From JACSRF01 sp963695505 (GTDB lineage Bacteria; Chloroflexota; Anaerolineae; Promineifilales; Promineifilaceae): a stretch of DNA of 64,000 nucleotides. Positions 48,019 through 57,978 of the stretch are shown in pieces. A program made the position numbers and the translations under genes. Location: positions 372,001-436,000 of the forward strand of contig CAVOGX010000014.1 in the NCBI GenBank assembly GCA_963695505.1, read 5' to 3'. Every line of letters begins with the position of its first letter. The stretch's first letter is position 1. Under the pieces are notes generated by a model. The model made no database searches and was not told the origin of the DNA. It saw only the letters and a list, made by a program, of their open reading frames with translations.

Positions 48019-48759
48019 TTATTGCCCCACCCCAGCATACCAGGCGGCGATTTGCCCACCCCAAACCAGCATTACAATCCCGGCAGCGGCCAAATATTGG
48101 CCATAGGGCAGGTACAGGCGGCGGTTGGCCGAGCGCAGTAGAATTATCAGCAAACTAACCACGCCTCCCAAGAGAATGCCTAATATGAATGCAAACACGA
48201 CGCGATGGAAGCCCAGCATAGCCCCCATAGCCATGGCCAGCTTCACATCACCCAGGCCAAAGGCTACGGAGCCGGCGCCATAGATCAGCTGTGCCACCCA
48301 ATAAATGAGGAAGAAGAAGCCATAGCCCACGGCCGCGCCCACCAGGGCTGAAAGCCAGCTATTGTCGCTGACGAGAAAGCTGAGGCCAATAGCCAGGAAG
48401 GTGACGGGGAAGGTCACCACGTTGAGGATGAGGCGGTGTTCGAGGTCAATGACCATGATGAGGATGAAGACCGCAATGTAGAAACTGTTGACCACCAGAT
48501 TGACGGGTTCGGCAATGAGGGAAGGCAGCAGGGTAAAAAGTACGGCCGTTCCTGTCACCACCGTCAGCACCCGCCGCCGTGGCACAGTACCACATTGGGC
48601 ACAGCGACCCACCCCCAGCCAATGCATGGGCGAGTAGGGCTGCTGGCATTGATGGCAGTGGGGTAGAGACGGCCGTTTCCGCTGCGGCAGATCATCGGCC
48701 AGGGCATTAATGACCATCCCGGCCAGCAAACCAATGAGGGCAAAAAGCAGATTCATCAT
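48019..48759 (-). CDS. Prepilin peptidase (A24, PilD/TadV type)
   Basis: An intact protein of 246 residues. FALIGLLAGMVINALADDLP opens the family; a zinc site CHQCQQPYSPMHWLGVGRCAQCG is shown by CHQC and CAQC; the catalytic aspartates are in VIDLEHRLI and GLGDVKLAMAMGAMLG (GxGD). It cleaves and N-methylates type IV pilins or pseudopilins at the membrane. No pilin or assembly gene is nearby, so its substrates are elsewhere. Two palindrome copies (48542, 48669) lie in it. Confidence 0.93.
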   Translation of the reverse strand: MMNLLFALIGLLAGMVINALADDLPQRKRPSLPHCHQCQQPYSPMHWLGVGRCAQCGTVPRRRVLTVVTGTAVLFTLLPSLIAEPVNLVVNSFYIAVFILIMVIDLEHRLILNVVTFPVTFLAIGLSFLVSDNSWLSALVGAAVGYGFFFLIYWVAQLIYGAGSVAFGLGDVKLAMAMGAMLGFHRVVFAFILGILLGGVVSLLIILLRSANRRLYLPYGQYLAAAGIVMLVWGGQIAAWYAGVGQ

Positions 48760-48816
48760 GATGCTGGAATTATAGCGAGTTTGCCGCTTTGCAGGTATGC
48801 CCGGTTGCTGACTCGG

Positions 48817-49952
48817 CTACGGTTTCAAAATGGTGGGTAAATACACCCTTTCCATGTGCGGCACAACGAACAGCTTCACCGGAATGGTAGCGGGGCTACC
48901 CGTCACCCCTTCGGCGCTGGCAGTGATGGTCAAGGTTGTGGTGTAAGTGCCCGTGGGCAGCTCTATGCTGTTGATCGTTACCCAAAGGGTGTCGCCGGGC
49001 TGCCCGCTGCTCGCGCTGAGGATGGGGCTGAGGAATCCCCCGGGGTCCAGGGAAGCCGTCCAGGTCAGCCCCTCGCTCATGGAAATAGTCACCCCTTGGG
49101 TGATCACTACCGGTTCGGTGAAGGCGGCCATGGCCGAGATTTGGGAGCGATTCAACAGCATGTAAGGCGCGACCGACAAAAAGGCATCATCCCAGTACGC
49201 TTCGTTGTGCTTCACTGGCACCTCCGTCCGTGACCACATAAACACCGTTATATGTTCCGCCCGGGCGGTCGCCGAAATGACAAATTCGCCAAAGAAATCG
49301 TACTGCTTGCGGGCATCGCTCCAGATGACGTTGGGACTTTGCCAGTTGGTGCCGCCAGTGGGGTCAATGCCTACCTTCTGGTAAAGCTGCCCGTCATCCG
49401 TGGGGCGGTCGGGGGTGGCACTGTACCAATCCTCGGCTGAGTGCGGTCGCTCCAGGCGTGGCCCCACACGCTGAAGCAGTAGGTGGCTCCGGGAACGGCC
49501 GTTACCTGCTGGTGTACCGCCGATTCGTGCCGCTGCCAAAAGGACCAGTAATGCAGTGACTTTTCGCCGTTGCGCACCCGGTCCGGATTCACCTGGTCCG
49601 GCGTGGAGGCCGTGTATTCCGGCATGATGATCCACTCTTCAGTGCCATCGGGCAGCCAGCGGGGATGCCAGCCGGCAGGCATCTGCGCCCGTTCGCAGGT
49701 TTGGTTCGGCTCATTGGGGTCCCAGGTCTGGCAGTCGGGGTGGCCGGGCGGTGGGAATTGATAGGCGGTATATTCGCCTTCAAAACCTGGGTTCACCAGC
49801 AAATTTGTGCCAGTACAGGTGTCAGATAGGGCCAAAGCAGGTTGAACGGCCGTTTCCGCCGCCCAGGTTTTGTCATTCAGCAAACCCAGCAGCCCGGCAA
49901 ACAAAACCATCGTTACAAACACAATAATAAAAGGAAGCCATTTTTTCGCCAT
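48817..49952 (-). CDS. Secreted protein with LNPGFE-type N-terminal domain, one frameshift
   Basis: ATG 49952 follows AAGGAGTG. Signal peptide (about 1-28), then LLVNPGFEGEYTAYQFPPPG, the same opening as the LysM protein at 37933, and MPAGWHPRWLPDGTEEWIIM. The frame breaks near 49440 (FSVWGHAWSD then AEDWYSATPDRPTDD) and runs to a stop at 48817 through a WDDAFLSV motif and a C-terminal Ig-like domain (TYTTTLTITASAEGVTGSPA). Full length is about 378 residues. The fold suggests a carbohydrate-binding-like jelly roll plus Ig; function unknown. Confidence 0.7.
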
Positions 49953-50147
49953 CTGGTTCACTCCTTGCATCAATTTCGGCTGATTTATTGCCGCAAACTC
50001 TATGCAAACCCCATAAACGGGGTATCATTTAAGCTTCATTATACCTTTTCTTGGCGGGCCGTTGGGGCGGGGAAAAATTATTGGATAGGGGGACGAGGCA
50101 ACGGCCGTTGCTTTGTTACCCCGGCGCAAGGAAGAGGAGAAAAAAGC

Positions 50148-52626
50148 ATGAATCGCGCAGCCCGAATTGGCCTTATTATTTTGAGTATTTTGCTCGTTAT
50201 CGTTATTGTGGCCGGTGTGGCCGTGGCGGTGGTGGTAAGACGGCCGTTTCCCACCACCGACGGCACCCTTACCGTAACCGGCCTGCAGGCCCCCGTAGAC
50301 GTTTACCGCGACGATTACGGTATCCCGCACATTTACGCCGACAAATGAACACGACCTGTTCTTCGCCCAAGGCTACGTGCACGCCCAGGACCGCTTTTGG
50401 CAAATGGAATTCTGGCGGCACAGCGGCCAGGGGCGCATCTCCGAAATTGCCGGAGACGCCACCATCAGCAGCGATGAATTTATTCGCACCTTTGGCTGGA
50501 ATCGCATTGCTGCAGGACATTACCGAGTATTATCGCATGGAAGCGCCAGATTTTTACGCCATTCTTGGAAGCGTACAGCGCCGGGGTCAATGCCTACATC
50601 GCTGAAAACGAAGGGGCATTGGCCGCACAAATCACCCTTTTGGGATTGGTAAACGGGCCGTGGGAGATTGAACCGTGGACGCCGGTAAACACCGTCTCCT
50701 GGGGCGTGGTCATGTCCGATGATCTAGCCAGCGATTGGGGCAGCGAGTTGAACCGCATGCGCCGCCTGCAAGACCTGACCACCGAGCAGTTGGCGACCAT
50801 CGCCCCCGGCTACCCTTATGACGACCGGCCTGTCATTGTCACGGGTGAGGAATTGGCGATTATGGCACAAGAGGAAACGGCCGTTTCCCCCACCCTCGCC
50901 GAAATCAGACTGGAATGCCATCAGTTCCCAGCTCATTGGCAATCCGCCCCCCGACTACATGGGCTTTGGCGATGGACCCTTCATTGGCAGCAACAACTGG
51001 GTTGTCAGCGGCGAGCATACCGCCAGCGGCCTGCCCCTGCTGGCCAACGACCCTCACCTGGGCGTGCAGATGCCCTCCATCTGGTACGAAGTCGGCCTGC
51101 ACGCGCCCGGCCTTGACGTCGTCGGCTTCTCCTTTGCCGGCGTGCCTGGCGTCATCGTCGGCCATACCAATCAAATCGCCTGGGGCGTTACCACCTCCTC
51201 CCCCGACGTGCAGGACCTCTACATTATTCGCGTCAATCCCGACAACCCCAACCAGTATGAATACATGGGCGAATGGCAAGACATGGAAATCGTCAACGAG
51301 GTCATCAAAGTCAACGGCGGCGAAGACGTGGTGCTGCCCGTGCGCATTACCCGTCATGGCCCCATCGTCACCGAAGTCGTTACCGATGAGGAGGATGGCG
51401 CCAGCGACGTTCTGGCCGTGCGCTGGGCCGCTGCCGAACCCTCGCGTATTTTGCAGTCCGTCGTTTTGCTCAACAAAGCCCAAAATTACAATGATTTCTT
51501 TGAAGCTATTCGTTATTGGGACATTCCTTCGCAAAGCATCATTTACGGCGACGTAGCGGGCAATATTGGCTACATCATGAGCGGCCGCGTGCCCATTCGC
51601 GCCAGCGGCGATGGCGCCATGCCCGTGCCCGGCTGGACGGATGAGTTTGAATGGACAGGCTGGATTCCCTACGAAGAACTGCCCATGGCTTTTAATCCCG
51701 CCAAGGGCTATATCGCCACGGCCAACAACGCCGTCGTAGACAACAGCTACCCTTACTTTATTGATTACAATGGCAACGACGGCGACCGCGCCCAGCGCAT
51801 TGTGAACATGATAGAAGAAAGTATCGCCAGCGGGCAGAAATTTACGGTAGAAGATTTTGCGCAGATGCAGTTTGACAGCAAATCACTGCTGGCGGAGGCT
51901 TATGCGCCCCTCTTTGCCCAAATTAACAGTGACGACCCGCAGGTGCAGGAGGCGCTGGCCTATTTGAATGATTGGGACTTCCAGGAGCGGCGGGACAGCG
52001 TGGCCGCAGCGCTGTGGGAGCTAACCTACCTCTACCTGCCGGAAAACATTTTGACGGACGAGTTGGGCGAAGAGAATGTGGGCTATAGTGAACGCCAGGT
52101 GATGCTTTATGACTTTGCCGCATTACCCAATTCCCGCTGGTGGGATGACTCGACCACGGCCGCAACAGAAACGGCCGTTGACATTCTCACCCGCAGCCTG
52201 CAAGATGCCATCACCTGGTTAAGTGAAAACCAGGGTGGCAGCATGGCCGACTGGACCTGGGGCAGCATCCACACCATCACTTTCCCGGATGGTGTTCTTG
52301 GCCAAAGCGGTATCGGCGTCATTGAAAGCATCTTCAATCGCGGCCCCCTGCCCGCCGACGGAGGTACCAGCATCGTCAACGCCACCAGTTGGAGCCGGGG
52401 CAATCCGGCCGTGGTGCGCGGCCATCCCTCCATGCGCATGATCGTAGACCTGAGCGACCTGGAAAACAGCCTTGCCGTCCACCCCACCGGTCAAAGCGGT
52501 CACGCTTTCAACCGCCATTACGACGACATGGTCGACCTGTGGCTCAACGGCGAATACCATCCCATGCTTTTTGGTCGCGCCGCTGTGGAGGCCACAGCCG
52601 TTGACCACCTCATTTTGCAACCATAG
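50148..52626 (+). CDS. Penicillin acylase (Ntn hydrolase) family protein, several frameshifts
   Basis: ATG 50148 follows GAGGAG. About 825 residues: membrane helix (about 8-30), alpha chain with VDVYRDDYGIPHIYAD and GYVHAQDRFWQMEFWRHSGQ, a spacer that contains EETAVSPTLAEI, then the beta chain that starts at the nucleophile Ser in FIGSNNWVVSGEHT. Further marks: LLANDPHLGVQMPSIWYEVG and the Asn in GNIGYIMSGRVP. The C-terminus ends VHPTGQSGHAFNRHYDD. The family self-cleaves before Ser and hydrolyses amides such as penicillin G or acyl-homoserine lactones; the substrate here is unknown. Breaks near 50345 (extra A), 50505, 50570 and 50915. Confidence 0.88.
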
Positions 52627-52629
52627 AGG

Positions 52630-52647
52630 GTAGGGGCGGGTTCGAAA
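52630..52647. repeat. Left half of a split palindromic (REP-like) repeat
   Basis: GTAGGGGCGGG then TTCGAAA. Together with CCCGCCCCTAC at 54116-54126 it forms an 11-base inverted repeat around TTCGAAA, an intact REP-like hairpin if the IS element is removed. The other half carries a second TTCGAAA (54109-54115). Confidence 0.7.
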
Positions 52648-54108
52648 CCATTTGTTCCAACAAATGCAAATCTAACAAAAATTCCAACAAGATATGGTAA
52701 AAAGTATCTTTATGAACGACACACAAAATCTTAATCCTGAGCAGGCTTTAGCCCAAAATATCGAACAGTTTTTACAGGGAATAGTTGAGGCGTCTTGAAC
52801 CATTGCCCAATACTGATTCCTATTACGCCGGACGACCGACAATCCTACCCGCTCTTGTTCTCTGGAGCAGTGTGTTAGTTGCCATTTTGCGCGGCTTTAC
52901 CAGCCAATTGGCCATATGGCGTCTCATTGCCTGGAATGGATTCTGGGGATATACCCCTTTCCATTGTCTGATCAAGCCGTATATAACCGTTTGGCTGACG
53001 GTGGTGACGCGGCCATGCGCCATTTGTTTGCCAGGTACGAGATGGATTGCAAAAGCGTCTCGTACCATATGCTAAACAGATTTGGCCCCGTTTGCCAGGG
53101 GCGTGTATGCCCTGGATGGGAGTACGCTAGACAAAATAGGACGCTATTTACCTGGGTTAAGAGGCATAGCCAATGGCGACAGTCGCTTGTTGCCAGGCAA
53201 AATGGTTGCTTTGTTTGACCTGCGTCGGCAACAATGGACAGAAATGATTCATCTGCATAACCCAAATCAAAATGACAAAGTAGTCGCGCAAGAATTGGTT
53301 GAAAATTTGCCTGCGCGAAGCCTCATTTTGGCTGACCTTGGCTTTTTTGGCTTTGCCTGGTTTGACTACTTAACAGCTAAAGGGTATTGGTGGATTTCTC
53401 GGCTGCGCGAGAAGACCAGTCATGAGGTTATTCATATCTATTCCCAGAGCGCCAGTTACTTCGATGGCGTCATCTGGTTAGGTCAATATCGCGCTGACCG
53501 GGCGGCTTACGCCGTCCGTTTGGTGCAGTTTAAGATTGGGTCAGTCCAATTTCAATACATCACCAATGTGCTAGACCCACAAGCTTTGCCCATGAAAGAA
53601 ATCGCTTTGCTTTATGCCCGCCGTTGGGATATTGAACTGGCTTTCAAAATGGTGAAACAATATCTCAAACTGCATATCCTTTGGTCGGCCAAAACAGAGG
53701 TCATTCTTTTACAAATATGGGCCGTTCTTATCATTTCCCAAGTGTTGCAAGCCATTCGCCTGGAAATTGCTGGCTTGGCCAAAGTAGACCCATTTGATAT
53801 TTCGATGCCGCTGCTGACCACCTATGTGCCTCAGCTTGCTCTAGAGGGCAAAAACCCTATCGAAATGATTGTTAATGATGGTCGGCGCGTGGGTATTATT
53901 CGTCCTTCCCGCCGTATCCGCGTGCAAACGCCAGTAATTGATCCATCTATAATAGCGCCTTTGCCCGACAGCCTCGTTCTGATACGCAAACCACGTTATG
54001 CTCAACACAAGTCCCTACCCAGGTCTTGGCCTCCTGAACTGTTGGCGCTTTTTGACCCAGCAAATGACGTCGTCGTAACATAAGATTTTCATTTGTTGGA
54101 ACAGATGG
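52648..54108 (+). mobile_element. IS4-like insertion sequence, about 1.46 kb
   Basis: The ends are near-identical inverted repeats: left CCATTTGTTCCAACAAATG, right (reversed) CCATCTGTTCCAACAAATG, followed on both sides by xAAATCT, about 24 of 26 bases equal. TTCGAAA flanks both ends as a target duplication; because the target is itself a palindrome (GGTTCGAAACC) the duplication could be 7-11 bases, in the range of IS4 families. The element lies inside a REP-like hairpin between a penicillin acylase and an alpha/beta hydrolase gene. It contains no ACGGCCGT copy, consistent with recent arrival. Confidence 0.85.
52694..54083 (+). pseudogene. IS4-family DDE transposase, frame interrupted
   Basis: The 3' part (from about 53082) is one long frame with the IS4 catalytic marks: VYALDGSTLDKIG (first Asp), LILADLGFFGF (second Asp) and YARRWDIELAFKMVKQYL, which is the Y-(2)-R-(3)-E-(6)-K signature with the last acidic residue. 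The 5' part reads MNDTQNLNPEQALAQNIEQF in one frame, then about 300 bases change frame at least twice (about 52790 and 53040-53080). It may be inactive, or may suffer the same indel errors seen elsewhere. I cannot tell which. Confidence 0.8.
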
Positions 54109-54126
54109 TTCGAAACCCGCCCCTAC
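54109..54126. repeat. Right half of the split REP-like palindrome
   Basis: TTCGAAA followed by CCCGCCCCTAC, the complement of the left arm at 52630-52640. See the left half for the reconstruction. Confidence 0.7.
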
Positions 54127-54136
54127 AAACCCGTCT

Positions 54137-55120
54137 CTACTTATTCACTCCGCCCCACCACGCATCCACCGCGTCCATAAACGCCTGCGGGCATTCGTCC
54201 TGCGGCACGTGCCCACAAGCTGGCAGCACGGCCAGTTCCGCCTCGGGTATTACCCCTGCCAGGCGGATACTTTCCTCAGTGGGCACAATGCGGTCATCAT
54301 CGCCGGTAATGACCAGGGTGGGCACGGCAATTTGCCCCAGCTCATTGCTGATGTCAGGCTGGCCGCTGGAAACGGCCGTAAACTCCCAAAAGGCCGCATC
54401 CCATTGTTCCACCTCGATGTTGATCTTCGCCCGCGCCATCGATTCCGGCGTCAGGTTGTCCACGTCATGATACGCCTGTTCCAGCAAAGCATCGCTGTTG
54501 GCAAAGGCGCGGGCAACCAGCGGCCCCAGGTGGCGCAGCTGCGGCAAATTGGTCAGCGGGGCAATGAAAGCTGGCGCGCCGCCCGTGTAAATGGCTGCGT
54601 CCACCAAAATTAATGCCTCCACCCGCTCCGGGTGCGCCAGGGCTGCCCGCGCCGCCAACTGCCCGCCCGCAGAGTTACCGACCAGCACCGCTTTTTCAAT
54701 GTTCAGGGCATCCATGAAGGAAAATAACTGAGATAGGGTTGCTTCAGGTGTGTATGGGTTTTCCCCATTCCAATCGCCATCCACCAGCCGCTCGCTCAGG
54801 CCAAAAGGAATACGGTCATAAGCAACGGCCGTTCCCCGCGCCGCAAAAAAGTCCACCACCTTGTCCCACGTGTACACGTTAGACGAAAAGCCATGCAGCA
54901 GCAAAAAAGTGGGTTCCTCAGACCCGGTCTTGGTGTAATGCACCTCAATGCCATCCGTTCCGCCAAACGGGATAGTGACAAATTGACTGTCAGGCCCGGC
55001 CAGCACCTGGGGCGGCCGTAAGCCCTCCAGTTCTCGAACCGGTACTAAAAATGGAACCACAAGTACCAGAACTAGCAGCGCTGCAACGACAATCAAAAAC
55101 CTTTTCCAAAATTTACGCAT
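54137..55120 (-). CDS. Membrane-anchored alpha/beta hydrolase
   Basis: An intact protein of 327 residues. One N-terminal membrane helix (about 8-28) anchors an alpha/beta hydrolase fold. Visible are LLLHGFSSNVYTWDKVVD (oxyanion loop), VLVGNSAGGQLAARAAL (nucleophile elbow, Ser in GNSAGG), VITGDDDRIVPTEES (acid) and ACGHVPQDECPQAF (catalytic His). The reaction cannot be named. It is divergent from the second penicillin-acylase gene, with 124 bases between the starts. Palindrome copies at 54372 and 54825 are read FTAVSSG and GTAVAYD. Confidence 0.85.
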   Translation of the reverse strand: MRKFWKRFLIVVAALLVLVLVVPFLVPVRELEGLRPPQVLAGPDSQFVTIPFGGTDGIEVHYTKTGSEEPTFLLLHGFSSNVYTWDKVVDFFAARGTAVAYDRIPFGLSERLVDGDWNGENPYTPEATLSQLFSFMDALNIEKAVLVGNSAGGQLAARAALAHPERVEALILVDAAIYTGGAPAFIAPLTNLPQLRHLGPLVARAFANSDALLEQAYHDVDNLTPESMARAKINIEVEQWDAAFWEFTAVSSGQPDISNELGQIAVPTLVITGDDDRIVPTEESIRLAGVIPEAELAVLPACGHVPQDECPQAFMDAVDAWWGGVNK

Positions 55121-55244
55121 ACAGGTCCTCTCTCATACATTGTCTTGAATTCAACAGGGTTCCCATTATAATTCGCTCGCAACACCGTCACGAATTCCTA
55201 AATAGCCTTTCATAATTGCGCCACCCAGGCCAAAGGAGACCCTC

Positions 55245-57467
55245 ATGCGCCGCTGGCAAAAAATTCTGGTTTCCCTCCTCGTGCTGCTCGGTTTAGCTGC
55301 CACTTACATCTTCTGGCCGGAAGGCGTATGGCCATTTGTGCCACGCCTTGGCCACCTGGCCAGCGCTGGGGATGCTTATGACGCCCGCATCCTGCGTGAC
55401 AGCTACGGTGTACCCCACATTTTTGGCGAAACCGACGCCGACGCCGCATATGGCCTGGCTTACGCCCACGCCCAGGACGACTTTCTGACCATCCAGCAGG
55501 CGCTGCTGGCAGCGCGAGGACGGCTGGCCACCATGTACGGCATTGACGCCGCGCCCAACGACTTCATGGTGCAGCTTTTTCGCAATTGGGAAATTGTGGA
55601 AGATAACTACGATGCCGGATTGCAGCCGGAAACAAAATTGCTGCTGGAAGGGTACGCTGCCGGTCTGAACCAGTATGCGGCGCTGCACCCCCAGGAAGTG
55701 CTCACCGCTGAATTGTTTCCTATCAGCAGCAAAGATGTGGTCGCCGGTTTTGTGCACAAAACCCCCTTGTTTTACGGTGTGGAAAACACGCTAGGGGAAC
55801 TCTTTGAGCCAGAACGGCAGCGTCCTGTTTCGGAAAAAGGCAGTGCGGGAATCGATGGACTGCCAACGGAAACGGCCGTTCTGCCCTCCTTTCTCCCTTC
55901 TCTACCAATCACCACCCGCTTTGGCTCCAACGCCTTCGCCGTTTCCCCACTGCGCACAGCTGACGGCGAAACTTTTCTCGCCGTCAATTCTCACCAGCCA
56001 TGGAGCGGACCGGTAGCCTGGTACGAAGCCCACGTCCACAGCAACGAGGGTTGGGACATGGTCGGAGGGCTTTTCCCAGGCGCACCGGTCGTTTTGCACG
56101 GCCACAACCGCGACCTGGGCTGGGCTTTTACCGTGAACAGCCCTGACCTGGTGGACGTGTTTGTCTTGGAAATGAACCCGGATAACGAAAACCAATATCG
56201 CTTTGACGGCGAATGGCTGGATTTGGAAGTGCGCCAGGCGCCTATTACGGTGCGGTTATTCGGCCGTTTCCGCTGGACGGTAAAACAAGAGGTGCTGTGG
56301 TCGGTGTATGGCCCTACGGTGCGCCAGGAGCACGGCGTGTACGCCCTGCGCTTTGCCGGGTATGGCGAGGTGGGGCTGGTAGAACAGTGGTACCGCATGA
56401 ACCGGGCAACCAACTTTGACCAGTGGCAGACCGCTATGCGCGAAGGCCCATTACCCTCTTTTAACGTCACTTATGCCGACAAGGAGGGCAACATTTACTA
56501 TTTGTACAATGCCCTGCTGCCCGTGCGCGCCGAGGGGTACGATTGGGAGCAATACCTGCCCGGCAACACCTCGGAAACCTTGTGGACAGATTACCTGCCT
56601 TTTGACAATCTCCCCCAAGTGCTTAATCCGGTGGCGGGTTTTGTGCAAAACGGCAACAGCACGCCTTTTCTGACCACAACCAGCGCCGACAATCCTGATC
56701 CGGCCGCCTATTCGCCCACTTTTGGCATCGAATTTGAAATGACCAACCGGGCGCTGCGGGCGCGGGAATTGTTTAACGGGGATGAGTCAATTTCCTTTGC
56801 CGAGTTTGAGGCGTATAAATTTGACATGGGCTTTTCGGAGGATTCTGACGTGCGCGGGTTTGTGGATGCGCTGTTGGCCGCCCCCGCACCCGCTGACGCA
56901 GACATGCAGGAGGCGCTGGCTTTGCTGGCCGACTGGGATTTGCAAACCAACCCGGAAAGCGAGGGGGCAACCATTGGGGTGCTGCTGCTTTATTTCTTGA
57001 ATGCCAATGAAGAATCGGGGCTGACATCGTGGAAGCTGGTAGGGCATGAGGTGCCGCTGGCGCTTTTGCAGCAAGCGCTGCAAGAGACCGTTGCCCATTT
57101 ACGCGAGCATTACGGCCGTATTCGTGTGCCCTGGGGGGAAGTGAACAGGCTGCGGCGTGGGGAAGTGGATTTGCCACTGGGCGGCGGGCCGGATGTGCTC
57201 CATGCCATCTACGGAGAGTTTGACGAAGACGGCCGTATCCGGGGCACCGCCGGTGATTCCTACATCCTATTGGTGTCCTGGGCAGCCGATGGCCAGATCA
57301 TCTCTCGCAGCATACACCAGTTTGGCAGCGCCACGATGGATGAAAACTCACCCCATTACGCCGACCAGGCTGTCATTTTTGCCCAGCGACAATTAACGCC
57401 CGTATGGTTTGATGAAGCAGATATTCGCGCTAATTTAAAGCAGGAGTACCGGCCAGGAGAAGAATGA
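55245..57467 (+). CDS. Penicillin acylase (Ntn hydrolase) family protein, intact
   Basis: 740 residues; ATG follows AAAGGAG. Membrane helix (about 7-24), alpha chain (RDSYGVPHIFGETDADAAYG, YAHAQDDFLTIQQALLAARG), a spacer at about 195-225 with GLPTETAVLPSFLP, then the nucleophile Ser228 in RFGSNAFAVSP and the beta chain with LAVNSHQPWSGPVAWYEAHV and HGHNRDLGWAFTVN. The closer relatives are the broad acylase group that includes acyl-homoserine-lactone and aculeacin acylases; substrate unknown. It differs clearly from the acylase at 50148, so this is not a recent duplicate. Three palindrome copies, one in the self-cleaved spacer. Confidence 0.92.
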   Translation: MRRWQKILVSLLVLLGLAATYIFWPEGVWPFVPRLGHLASAGDAYDARILRDSYGVPHIFGETDADAAYGLAYAHAQDDFLTIQQALLAARGRLATMYGIDAAPNDFMVQLFRNWEIVEDNYDAGLQPETKLLLEGYAAGLNQYAALHPQEVLTAELFPISSKDVVAGFVHKTPLFYGVENTLGELFEPERQRPVSEKGSAGIDGLPTETAVLPSFLPSLPITTRFGSNAFAVSPLRTADGETFLAVNSHQPWSGPVAWYEAHVHSNEGWDMVGGLFPGAPVVLHGHNRDLGWAFTVNSPDLVDVFVLEMNPDNENQYRFDGEWLDLEVRQAPITVRLFGRFRWTVKQEVLWSVYGPTVRQEHGVYALRFAGYGEVGLVEQWYRMNRATNFDQWQTAMREGPLPSFNVTYADKEGNIYYLYNALLPVRAEGYDWEQYLPGNTSETLWTDYLPFDNLPQVLNPVAGFVQNGNSTPFLTTTSADNPDPAAYSPTFGIEFEMTNRALRARELFNGDESISFAEFEAYKFDMGFSEDSDVRGFVDALLAAPAPADADMQEALALLADWDLQTNPESEGATIGVLLLYFLNANEESGLTSWKLVGHEVPLALLQQALQETVAHLREHYGRIRVPWGEVNRLRRGEVDLPLGGGPDVLHAIYGEFDEDGRIRGTAGDSYILLVSWAADGQIISRSIHQFGSATMDENSPHYADQAVIFAQRQLTPVWFDEADIRANLKQEYRPGEE

Positions 57468-57469
57468 AT

Positions 57470-57502
57470 CAGGGCGAGCGCTTGCAAAGATAGCCCGCCC
57501 TG
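57470..57502. terminator. Terminator between convergent genes
   Basis: CAGGGCG and CGCCCTG pair around a 19-base loop, followed by TAATTTTTATTT, between the acylase (+) and the small acidic protein (-). Confidence 0.65.
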
Positions 57503-57512
57503 TAATTTTTAT

Positions 57513-57863
57513 TTAGCCTATGACGCCGGTGAGCGCCAGGATTGCCACGCCGCCAACGATGACGTTGAGCAGCACCAGAATTGCCAGAACCATGCGCTGG
57601 CCCGGCGTAAATTGATTTAAGGAGAGGGGAGAGCCTTTCGAAGACGCATCTTCTTCAAAATCTACCTCTTCGTAAGCGGTTCCCGCCCGGGCGCTGCGCT
57701 GCCGCAGTTCCTCAAATTCGTCAAATTCCCCAGGTTCTCCGGCAAAACCGGGGTCGCTGGCTGTGGCTGATTCGCTGCCAAATTCCAGGTCTTGAACCCA
57801 ATCCGGGCCTTCTTCATCCCCGAAATTTTCGTCGCGGAAGTTGTTGATGAAATCGTCTGCCAT
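57513..57863 (-). CDS. Small acidic protein with C-terminal membrane helix
   Basis: 116 residues, not recognised. The first 80 residues are strongly acidic and likely disordered (FRDENFGDEEGPDWVQDLEF, FDEFEELRQRSARAG); the end is one hydrophobic helix (about 92-115, MVLAILVLLNVIVGGVAILA). It would be a tail-anchored protein with an acidic cytoplasmic part. It precedes no close partner; birA is on the same strand 115 bases upstream. Confidence 0.6.
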   Translation of the reverse strand: MADDFINNFRDENFGDEEGPDWVQDLEFGSESATASDPGFAGEPGEFDEFEELRQRSARAGTAYEEVDFEEDASSKGSPLSLNQFTPGQRMVLAILVLLNVIVGGVAILALTGVIG

Positions 57864-57978
57864 TTTTGCCTCCTGTGAGCAGGTAGCTGTATGCTGGTTT
57901 GAAAGTTGGTCAGTTCCTTAGCTGTTCATTTTTTTGTTTTGGTAGACATAAGAAGGCTACTCCGATTTAGCCTAAAAG

